Of a stretch of 64,000 nt of DNA, positions 48,023 to 60,000 are shown one piece after another. Source of the DNA: Silurus meridionalis (taxonomy: Eukaryota > Chordata > Actinopteri > Siluriformes > Siluridae). The stretch lies in NCBI RefSeq assembly GCF_014805685.1, contig NC_060900.1:9101450-9165449 (forward strand), written 5' to 3'. A program made the translations under genes and the position numbers. Below the pieces are notes generated by a model. That model was not told the DNA's origin. It was given only the letters and a program-made list of their open reading frames with translations, and ran no database searches. How positions within the stretch are numbered: the first letter of the stretch is position 1; each line of letters begins with the position of its first letter.

Positions 48023-51000
48023 TGTTTGTGTGTACATGTGTGTGTTTTATGTCCATACACTTACCTATCCCCAAGATTGGGGGCTGGGCTGCTTTGGCAG
48101 GTTGTGGGGTGGCTGCTTTTGCTCCAATTGCAGTAACAGGAGCTGCGACAGGTTCTGGCTTGGTCTATAAGAGGCCATATAAATGTCATTGTCATTTAAA
48201 GAAACCAACTCATAACTTTACAACACTTAATTCTATTTAATGTTTCCAGTGATGTATTACTGTATTGTATGGGTTTCATGCATGCAGAAAGCGAGCCAAA
48301 GCAAATGTATCACCAAAAGTACTAGCAGAAAAGAAAAAGTTAGCAAAGGTCAAATTAAAATGTTATATAAACAAATAAAACAACATTTGTGATTTAATGA
48401 AGAAAATAAAATGAATTTTAATGAGTTAGAGAGAAACTGTATTCAACTGTAAGTTGAAGTCATGGGCAATAGGGCAAAAAAAGTCACCACACTGTTTCAA
48501 TAGTCAGTTTCCCTATTTGTTCTTCTTTGTGCATTTAGCTGAAAAAAAAAAATTACCTGCCTAATTTTGTAGAGGTCATCTTTGTTTTAACAAAACATCT
48601 CTGACACATAGAGATAAAGAAATTTTCCAAGACAAGGTGTACTGTGTTCCCTTTCAGGAACTCAAACTGCGTCAACAATGCTTTGAAAATGATTCTGCAT
48701 TGTCCACGCTCTGAATCACGTGTGTAATCACCAGCGGGGTGACGTCACGACCAGGAAGCTATAAAAAAACACATGGAGTGAAGCCAGTGGTAGCTTCTGT
48801 TTTGGGGGCTACGCTCTGTAAGCCTGTTTGCTACGAGAAGTTATTGTAGGTTGTAACCAGTGCCGTAGCTAAGCTGGATATAGAGTGGCCGGCCAATGAG
48901 CAGGGGTTGCCCCTCCAGCAACCTTGATGAGCCCTTTTTGCAACCTGCATCACAATCTCACGGTCTGCCCATCATTCTGGACCTACATATTGAGGTGTCC
49001 AGGTCCTGGGGTAAGTAATTTTCGGCCTGTGTCTTTAGTCCTAGGGGTTCCCTATACTCGAACATTGTTGGGTGTGGTTACAGGTCAGTGCCCTGGGCTG
49101 GAGAGATGCTGGCCTGCTATCTCTTCCCTGGTGTCTGGCCTGGGAAGCCCTGCCAGACATGTCTCGTGGGTCCTGCATACTGTAGACAAAAGCTACATAA
49201 TGTAGACATTCTCCTGAGAAAGGAAGCCATCAATCAGACAGGGAGTCTAGGTTCTACAGCCCGTATTTTATAGTTCCCATAAAGAACGGAGGGTTGCGTC
49301 CTATATTAGATCTACATCCGCTGAACCACTTGCTATCGAGACTAAGGTTTAAGATGCTGACCCTGAATCAAGTTGTGTCTCAAATCAGATCCGAGGACTG
49401 TGAAGATATATCTGTAGGTTGCAAACTTCCATGTATCCATCCTTCCATTCCACAGGAAGTTCCTGAGGTTCGCTTTCAGTGCCAAAGTTTAACAATATCG
49501 GGTCCTTCTGTTTGGTATTGCCCTCTCACCCTGCACCTTCAAGAAAAGTGTGGATGTGGCCCTAGTCCCTAAACTATATGAACAATTGTTTGATTTTGGC
49601 TCAATCAGAGCATTTAGCGGGCCAGCATCGAGATGTCGTTCTTGCTCACATAAAGGAATTTGGTTTACTGAAGGCAAAAAATTAGTGTGCCTTTTCCACT
49701 ACAGAGAACCACTTACTTAGCGATTGTGTGGGATTCGACCCTTATGCATGCGGAGTTGTCTCCTGCCTGCATTGCGTCCATCCTTATGGCCGTCAGGAGG
49801 GTAAAAGAAGGCCAGTCAATCAATGTCAAGCAGTTGCAGAGACTGCTGGGGCTAATGGCAGCAGCGCCCAACATGGTTCCACTTGGCTTCCTGCACATGA
49901 GACTCATTCAAAGGTGGTTCAGGACCCAAAGGTTCTCTCGGAGGGGCTATCCACTCTGTACAATCAAGGTTATTCTGCGAGCCCTACGTGCCTTAGATGT
50001 GTGGAAAGATCCTGAGTTCCTGGCTCAGGGCCCCATGCTGGGAGTTTCTGGTCATTACGTAATGCTAACAACGGATGCTTCCCTCATGGGTTGAGGAGAG
50101 GTCTTCAGGGAGGGCCCCATCTGCTGTGGCACATCAATTGCCAAAGATGCTGGCCGTGCATTCAGCTCTGAAGCACTTCCCTCTGGACCTAAGAGGCCAT
50201 CCTCTGTTGGTCTGTTCGGACAACACTACTGTGGTCTCCTATATTCAGTTAAATTTAAAACATTTTTATTTTTGTATAGTGCTTTTAACAATGAACATTG
50301 TCTCAAAGCAGCTTTACACAGATAATGTGGTAATAAAAAAAATAATGTTCTTTATAAGTAAGTTTGTCCCTGATGAGCAAGCCAGTGGCAACTGTGGCAA
50401 AGAAAAAACTCCCTGAGATGTCAAAGGAAGAAACCTTGAGAGGAACCAGACTCAAGAGGGAACCCATCATCGTCTGAATTTAATTGAATTGAATTCATGG
50501 CATGGGGCGATCTGCACCAATTGGATCCAGTTAACTGCCCAGTTGGCCCAGTGCTTGAATTCTTTCAGTAACAGTTTGCCAAAGGGTTGGCTGCTTCCAC
50601 CTTAAACCACTTAGTACAAAACCGTTGCTGACATGTTTTCCCCATGGTACCCAGAGTCTGAGGCCCCTGGCCTCTCCAAGACATTTGCAATGCTGTGGGT
50701 TGGTCCACCCCACTGACCTTTGTCAGGTTTTATAACCTAGACCTCAGTGCTACTCCTGGTCCCTCTGTCTTTCGACCTAGCTGTGCTCTTCCACACTAAG
50801 CAGGGACTGGGCAGTCTGGTGGTATTGGACACTCGTTCTCAAAGCATTGTTGCAGCTTGTGTTCCTGAAGGGCAACCTCTCCAGGTCACGTATGTAGTCA
50901 TGCTTCCCCAAGGGAATAAGACACTGCGTCTCTAGGCCACACTGCCGGGATACCAGCAGCGCTTCCAGCGCTAGCTTCTGAAAAGGGAAGAAAGCACTGC

Positions 51001-54000
51001 AGGCATGCCATTCTGAGCATGGACAGCACAGAAGCGTTTCCAAAGCATAGATGATGCAGTGTCTCATTCCCTATAGGGGAACCATGGTTACATGCATAAC
51101 CTGGAGACGGTGTCTGTCACTAGATCTTATAATCCCCGAAAGTTGTGTGCTGGGCCTGCATGGATTTGCCAACTTGTGCCATCTCTTTGCATTGTATAAC
51201 CTATAAATTTATTTATTAATTTATTTATTGGATGTTTGATTGATCGATTTATTGATTGGTTGATTAAAGGAACTTGTTTTTCACAAGCTACCAAGGAACA
51301 TATGCTGAGTTGTTTTTACTTAAGTAAAATCTGCCCACCATTGGGGTGAACTATATAGGACATAAGTAATTTTATTCATTTGAATAGGCAGCCCAGAATA
51401 TTCAATCAGTTCAGAGTATTCTGACTTTGAACACAAGGAACGTATATAGCATAAATACAGTATTAATAATGTAACATTTGGACTTAGGTTACAACTACTG
51501 TATGAGCACTGTAAAATTAATTTCCATAGGGTAAGATGAAGGATAACATGATAAAAAAAAACATCAACTATAATAACTCGTAAGACTCTTATGTAGTGGT
51601 TATAGTGAAAATGGTTTAATGGAGTCACAGATGGCAGAGGAAGCATCTGCTAAAAAAGAAAAAAGAAAAAAGAAATAAAGGAAATCTACAGTATTCAATT
51701 GCACCTGCCTTGGACCACCCATGCTAGATACATTTGAAAATGACTTGTCTTGTATTACATATTTTGTCAGCCTAAGTGTGCCAATAAAATTTGACAAGCA
51801 TGTCTGTCAAAAACTCCCATTCCTGGACAGCTCTTTGTGGTGCATTTATAATGTAAATTAGCTTATTACTTAAATGAAGGCCTCATTGGCTGACACATAT
51901 CCATGATTACATATGTGGAACAATACCATTCACATTACCAACATTTACAGGCTGCCATCATGGTCAATTGTGATTATTATGTTATTTAATATCATAAATG
52001 TTATATTACTATTTTTATATAATGTATATACAGTATGTTTTTTTATGTATTCAGTGTTTGAGTTATTAAGGAGGGATGCTTTAGGGATTTACAAGCACGC
52101 CAACAAGATAAACTAAGATTTATGATAAGCTATTGTTTAGCATTAAATTTTACTGTACAGAACAGTCATAATGTGATAAATATTAATGTACACATTTTAT
52201 TTCACTTTTAATACAAGTGGATCTTGCCATATGTAACACTGGCCATCAAAGTGACTATACACCGGTTATTAAGTGCATATAACAGTTCTATACATTGTCC
52301 TTTGCGAAACACTGACTGCAACATTAGTGAAACACCTTTGTGTAAAGTTTGACAGCCAAAAACATATACTCAAAATCAGTGCCTATCTTCACTAATTTTG
52401 ATGTAGATTAATGATAATCAGGTTTTCATTTTATGAAGTGTTTGTATAGGATTTGAGACTATTTAAAATTGAATAGATCATATTTAAATAAAACTACTCA
52501 CTGTAGCAGGTGCTGGTTGCACTCCTGCAGCAGGTGCCCTTGTTGCGGGACTTGTCTGGCCAGGTTTAGCTTGGTGCTGCTGGACTTGTGTTTGCTGTGA
52601 TGGCACAGGGCCTGCTGCAGCTGTCTGCTGTCCAGGCCTAGTTGCTGATATCTGTGTCTGTTGTTGTAACTGTGTTCGCTGGCTCTGCTGTGCCTCAGAA
52701 ATTTGCTGGGGCCCAGGCTGCCTGCTTGAGTTTGACGATCCACTTGCAGTCCTTTGTGCTGAACCAGTTGAACTCACTTGTCTAGAAGATGATACGTGGC
52801 CTTGGAGGTCTTGTTGCTTCCTGCTGGAAGTGCCTTGGAGGTGGGAAGACTGTTTCCCAGTTCGTGAGCCATGGTGGTGCCCAGAAGGGTCACGGGAATA
52901 ATCAGAGGAGTGGTAGCCCTGAGAGCGAGAGTCTCCTCTCTTTGCTGAAGAAGAAGACATAGAACGGGAGTCATGTCGTGAGGATGGGTCTTTTGAAGAG
53001 CGAGATGATCTAGTAGAACGAGGCTCGTCAGAGTGGCGGGAGGAAGGGTGTCTACCAGAACTTCCACTGCTATGGTGTCGGTGCTCTCGAGAAGATGTGT
53101 GACGGGAGTGACCATAATCATCCTGTGGCCAAAGGTCTTCCTCTGGAGGTTCATCGTAATCATGGTATGTGTGTTTGACATGGCCACGCCTCCCAGAAGA
53201 GGAATGGCTGCTGCTATAGTGGCGGGAACCACGGACATCTCGCGGCTTCTCAAACCAGTCAGTCTCCTCCTGGCCAAGATGGTAGGCTTGGAAAAATCAA
53301 AAGTACATCTCAATCAATATTTAATTGACAAAAAAGCATGCATGCCAAGACCATGCAAAAAAAAAAAAAATCTAAATCAAAAAGAGAACAGAAAAGAAAA
53401 CTTCAGCTTAATAAACATGCAAAGCAAAAAAATTAACAACATAAATAAAAATAACTCTTTAGACAAAAACACTTAACACAGTGGTTCTTAACCTTGTTGG
53501 AGGTACTGACCCCCACCAGTTTCATATGCGCATCCACCGAACCCTTCTTAATTGGAAAAATAAAATATGATTTTTTTCAAATTTAAAACATAGGTATATA
53601 TTTTACAGGTGCACAAAATGAACCGTGCATCAACATCACTGTGTTGCGCAACTTGGCATTGCAAATCATGCAGTTAGGATGCTGACTCCCATCACGTTCC
53701 GTTATACATGTGAATCCATATTGTACATATTTGTCCGACCACTTTAATTTTTTGCTCGACATAGTTAGTATGAAGGGATTGAAATATTAAGAAAGAAATC
53801 ACACGACGTACCATCACGACAGTCACAAGTCGACTACTGAGCGCACCAAATTCCCTGCAGCACAGATAGGCCAAGCGATGTTGCGTGATCACCTGCAGCC
53901 AATGATGGCCAAGCAGGGCGTGTCATCACGAATCATTTGAGTCGGGTGTGTGTCTTGACCTCCGCCGAACCCCTGAGACTGACTTACCGAACCACTGGTG

Positions 54001-57000
54001 TTCGATCGAACCCAGGTTAAGAACCACTGACTTAACAATTTGCAGACTTTTTGGCTACTCATGCACAAAATGCACCATAGGTAGGCATGCATCAAAATGA
54101 GACAAAAGCTTATGCAAACTTGACAGGCAGACAGAGAAAAGCTGGTTGCCTGAAGGCACGACACAGACATGCACTGGGCTTTCACTCCTTTATATCTGAT
54201 ATTTCACTTTGTCTGGTTGGGTGGGGGATGTTTAAAGTAGACAGTGTCTTTGGCATTCAGCAGCCAATTACCTTCACTATCAGACACAGCGCAATACATA
54301 TCGTCTATAATGTACATATCATCGGGTTTGTAGACATGGGTCCGTGGCATGTCTCGAATATGGTCTTGAACATCAGGAAGAGAGTGGCTTGAGCCACATG
54401 AGTAAGATGGATCGTAGCAGGCCTGCCTACTGCCCATGAATTTCCCCATAGGACTTAGTGGGCTCTCCTCTTCAGAGTACTGAGAGCGCAATGCGGGACG
54501 ACCACTTCGGCCATAGTTGCTTGTGTATGACCGATCTTTGTAGTCCCGTTCATAGGATCTGCTTCGGTAGCCTGTCTCCCGAGAAATCTTATCCATGCCA
54601 TAACCAGCTGAGCGGGACCTGCCATAGCCATAGAAATGTTCATCATCATAGTTGCCCCGATGTGGGTCATACGTGGTTTGTCGCAGCCCATAGATTTCAT
54701 CTTGGAGTTTTCGTGAATGAGAACCTGTACCATAGCCACTTGTAGCAGAGGTGCTCATGGTGTATAAGGCCAGATCAGCCTCCACATCATGAGCTTCCTC
54801 AATTGGAGAGAACTTGGAGATCTTCTGCTCTAAGCCTTGCTTACGATGCTTGCTTCTCTTGGTAGACATGACAACTGGAGCCAGGGTCTTTGAGGAGTGC
54901 CTCTGGGCTGCTCTTGTGGTTGTTGCATGCTTGTAGTCATCATAGTAATATGTGGATCCCCCACCCATGCTACTGCTGCCCACTACCCGGCCATGCGTAT
55001 CTCGCCCTCGCGCTTGGTAGCTGCCAGTGCTCTTACCCCTGCCATGGTGATGGTCGTACATCTCTGCATCACGCTCGTCCTCTGGTCTGTTGTAGGAGCT
55101 CCCCCCTCGTGTGTGGAGTCCATCACCCCCATGACGCCCATAGCCCTCACTGCGGTGTGGGTCTGAAGTGGTGCCCATGCCCTCTTTGGTTAGCTCATTA
55201 ATATCATCAATCATTACATAATTGCGAGGGGCATTCTGCTCCAGGCTGGAAGAACTGTATTGGCCATCACCTGTATAAGTAGATGGACTGTCCACTGAGT
55301 GCATATGATCAGAAAGTGTTTGCACAGTCTGTCCATATGTGTTGGCAACACTGGTGGTATACTGTCCATAGGAACTGCCTGTGGTTGTTGTGTGTCCATA
55401 GGTATTGGGTGTGGTTGTAGTGTACTGACCATAACTATTTGCGGAGGTGGTTGTATATGGCCCATATGAATTTGTGGTAGTTGAGTATCCACCATATGTA
55501 CTTGAACCTGCGGTGGAGTATGGCCCATAGGTACTTGCCACGGCTGTGCTGTAATGACCGTAAGTTGGAACCAAACCAGATTGGCTATATGTTGAATCTT
55601 GGGCAGTGGTTGTTACTACAACAGAAGGATTGCTTATTACCTCATAATTAGTGGGTATCTTGTGTTCAAGGTCAGCCAGTGAGGTTTGCTGTGGCCTCTG
55701 ATGGACAGTTAATATATCTGCCAGTGGCTGGTATGTACTTGCCTGACTGACCGGGTAAGGTGGGGCCTGGCTCGGGTATGGTGTGGTGTGGGTTGGGTAA
55801 GGAGTTTGACCCACAGGTGGTTGAGAAGGTGGCTGGAATCCAGTTTGAGGTAGCATTGTATGATCTGTTGGATAAGGTGGTTGGCTAAGTGGAAAGCTCT
55901 GGGAGGGGAAAGTCCCTTGAGCATGAAAAGGTAGGGTAGGATGATGAGGCATGGTCTGTAGGGGTGTGGGCTGGGGTAGAGCCTGTGCCTGAGAGACTGT
56001 AGGATATGGAGGCTGGCTGAATCCAGTGCTTTGGAATGTAGAAGCATGTAGATTGGATGCTGTTGATTGGCTTTGAGGGTACTGATATGACACAAAGGAT
56101 GATGCGGGGGGAAACTGTGCAGCACTGTTTAGCTCACTGGCAAATTGGCTGTGTGGTGCTGTGCTTGGTCTGGTCAGAAGCCCATTACTCTCAGATGTGG
56201 CTGCAGCTGCCAACCGAAGGTTGTTTAGTTCAGAATCTGACATGTAGTCTCGTGTGTCACCCATACAACGCAGGTATGCTATGTCTCTTCTTTCCCTTTC
56301 TTTCACAAGAGTCTCCTTCCTTTGTGTAATGCCCATCTCTAGGTATCGGAGTTTGGCATCAATTTCTTTCTCTTCTTCCTCCAACTCAGCCTGTTGTTTT
56401 CTTAGTTTGGTGGATTCTTGCTCAACAGCCTTTAGTTCATGAGTCAGGTCCTTCAGAAGGCTGGCCTTGGCTGCTAGTCCTGGACGAGAACCCATCTTCA
56501 GAGAGGGCAGAGAGGGCACATACATCTGGGGCAGGGCATGGGTGACCATTGATAGCTGAGTCTCCTCAGGTGGGGGGCTTGGCAAAGTTCGCTTAACCTT
56601 TCTCAGGAGGGAGCTCTGCTGGAGTGCCATCAACTGCAAGGACAGAGATAGATAAAGGGGCCAGGAAGAGGGGATGGGTAAAAAGCATGCTCAAATCACA
56701 GTACAGTATTAGATATTCTGTTGAAATAACAAGACTAAAAATATTATTTAGTGTCAAGAACTCATAGTGTTGAAATAAATTTGTTCCTTGCCCTTTTCTA
56801 TCAACAAAATAATCAAAAGTGTTTCCCAATCTTGGGTCTAAACACTACAATGTAAAAATAGTGTTTGTTTATAATCTATTGCTAAACATTAACAGCTGAG
56901 AACACTGGGCTATCAGTTGCGCTCACGCAACTCTGACGACTAAGAGGTTAAAAAAGAAGAAGAGAGTAATGGTAACCTCATTTGAAAAAAGCATTAACTA

Positions 57001-60000
57001 AGTTTAAAACTGCAAGAAATGTATGATTTCTTTCCAAAAAAATACTCATTATTATAATATGTTGTAATTGTTAGCAGTTGAAAGGGAAGCACAAATGTGT
57101 TTGGTTAGTCAAAGCTGGCAAAAAAGCTATTTTTAGATTTACCCACATCTATATAAGCGAATGTCTTGCAGTCATAAATACTGCATATTGAAAGTTAATA
57201 AAATAGGTAAAATTTACCAAATGATGGTTAATTAATAATTAACCTTTATTAGGGTTTGCATTATTTTAGAAATCATGCACAAACTTCTTCTTTAGTAGGA
57301 TACATTTTTCACAGTGCTTGAACGTGTATTGTTTTTTCTACACATCTATATGGGTGACACAGTCAATACTATATGTAAGTATTTGTCTGGCTATAAATGC
57401 TAATTGGGTTTCTTTAGTTTCCATATTAATACTCTAAAGTTTAATAAATGAACAAGGCTTTATACACAGTGCCCTCCAATAATGGTTGCCCCCTTGCTAA
57501 TTATGAGCGAGAAAACTGTAATATATTGCCTTTATTTTTCAAACTTTTGATTTTCTTTTCTCAAAATGTTAAATCAAATACTCTGCTCTCATAGACACAA
57601 AACAATTGCAAACAGAACAAACACAGTTTTATATAAAAGTATCTTTATTAAACATATATGTGGCAAAATTGTTTGCACCATTTGAGTCAGTACTATGTGC
57701 CAATATAAGAGTTTTGAGTCTTCTCCTATAACGAATTTGGAAAATACATGGTCAAGCATTATTATTCTCAAAGAAGTCATGCACACTGACCCACCTCCTT
57801 ATTCCAATAAGAACAGCATAACAATTTGTAAAGTGATTAGTTGTGGCATTTGTTACTGCATTATTTACTCAGTACTGCATATTATTTTATTTGTATTTGT
57901 TTTATCGTATTTGTATTTTCTGCTCACTAGACAAGGCCACACATCAATCTACAGTTTATAGATTTGATTGCATATTATTTTATCCAACATATATCTACTA
58001 ATCAGCAACATCAGACAATTGGAAAAATAATAACTAACATAATTAGTTTAATTTAACCAAGAAATAAAATGAATTATCTGGACTTTTCCATGAGTAGCAA
58101 AAACCTGTTCATGTGAATTAATAAAAAATTAAACTAATTAGAACATATTCACTTTACTTTATAAGAGGATAAGATGACATTTTAATCATTCCTACAAAAA
58201 TTCTAAGGTTACTTGAAAAAATACAGTTTTCCTCTAACTATCTCATTATTCCAAATGTAAAAATATGCATACATACCTGACTTTGAAGTGCCTGTTGCTG
58301 GTAAAGGGATATCCTTGCCTTTGTTTGTTCATCAGTTGTGGGACTGAGGGGCTTGGGATCTGACAGGGATCTCTGAACATTCTTCATTGGTCGGGGTAAA
58401 CTCTGGTGCCTCTGTGGTGACTCAGCTGTATATGACTTCTGCTGTGGAGTAACATGGGCTTTATTCAGCCTCTCACTTGATGAGAAGGATGTTTCTATGA
58501 TGCGATGTGGTGATGAAGGAGATACAGGAGAATACAACACCTGAGGGGATTTGGGTGGTTGCCGAATCACACTAGACAAGGACTCATTGTGCAGATGATG
58601 CTGCTGGTAGCCAATGTCTAAAGGATCTGGTTTACGTCTCTCAAACTTTGAAACAGCCTGTTGACGAGAAGATAGTGGATCTGCTGACCCGACAAGTTGT
58701 GCACTGCTGGAATATGGACTAATGGTGGTGGCCACATTAATTTGTGGAACCACCACACCTTGAGAGTGGGACTCAGGGTCAGTCTGACAAGCTAAACTTT
58801 GCCCCTTCTGGGTTCTCTCTGGACCAGATATGTAATGGACAATTTCAACTTTGTTGGGATCTGAAACAGTGACATGGATTGCTGGGGATATTATTCCTAG
58901 CTGTTCTGTCTCTGTTTGGCAAGAGCAATCCTGAATAGTCTGGATAGCAATACTAGATGATGCAACTTTGGCAGGTAGAGTTGAAGTTTCAGTTTTAGTA
59001 TCAGCACCTGATTCAGAGTGCCTGGAGTACCGAGAACGCCTTCTTCGGACAGGTTGTTCCCATTCCGCTTTATCCTCATCATCATCTGTCTGAACACTGC
59101 AATCCACACTACGCCTAGTCCTTCTTCTTCTAGACATTAGATATCTTTCCTCTTCATCCTCATCATCTGTTTGTACACTGCTGTCTACAATTTTTGAGGG
59201 CAGGGAAAACATTGTTACCTCTCCCTCAATACCATCCTGTAGACGGGGCATTGATCTTTGTTTTCGCATAGACCTATTATCCGCTTGCCCTTCATTATGC
59301 CTAAGACACATCTCCGATGCAGAGTTGGGCAGTGACCTAGATTGCACATAAATATCGCCATGTTGTAAATCTGGGAGCAAATCTTGTGGCTGAATAATTT
59401 TGCCACTTTGGTCACAAATACGTTGGGTGCTAGTTCCTGTAGTTACAGATGCAGTCTTTTGTCTCTTTTGTTCTACAAGATGCTGCTGAAGCTGTTGTTG
59501 CAGAGACTGTATTTGGTCAAGCTGCTGCTTTTGCTGAGCTAGTTGCTCTCTTTGCATAACCAGTTGACTTTCTCTCTCAGCCTGTTGCTGCTGTAAAACC
59601 TGCTGTTTAATAGTTTGCAACTCTTGAATCTCCCGTTGCACAATCATATGCTCTTTCTCCCGATTCCGCTGCAATTCTACACGTTCCCTCTCAAGCTCCT
59701 CCTGTAGACGCAACTGCCTCAATTTTTCTAATTCTATTCTCTCTCTCTCTAATTGCAATAATGTTTCCTGTTGCCGATGGAGGTGCTCTTCTTCTATCTC
59801 TTTTTCCTGTGAAAGACCTCCTAAAGTTGAAGCAGAAGCTACAGTTGATTGTGGAGGAGGTGGTGGCTGTGATGACACACATAGTTGTGGAAGCTGACTG
59901 TGGGAAGAACCATGTATATGAAGATGGGGCTGAGAAAGGTTTAATGGCTGCTCCTGAGATTGACTTGTGTTGACTGGAGCAACTATGTGAGTTGGCTTTG

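Noticed and set aside
47872..48240. Cys/Val-rich ORF on the plus strand
   Set aside because: Translation of the (TG)n microsatellite plus the antisense of a bsn exon.
54458..55201. Overlapping plus- and minus-strand ORFs inside the bsn exon
   Set aside because: Shadows of the 787-codon bsn frame, which alone matches Bassoon.
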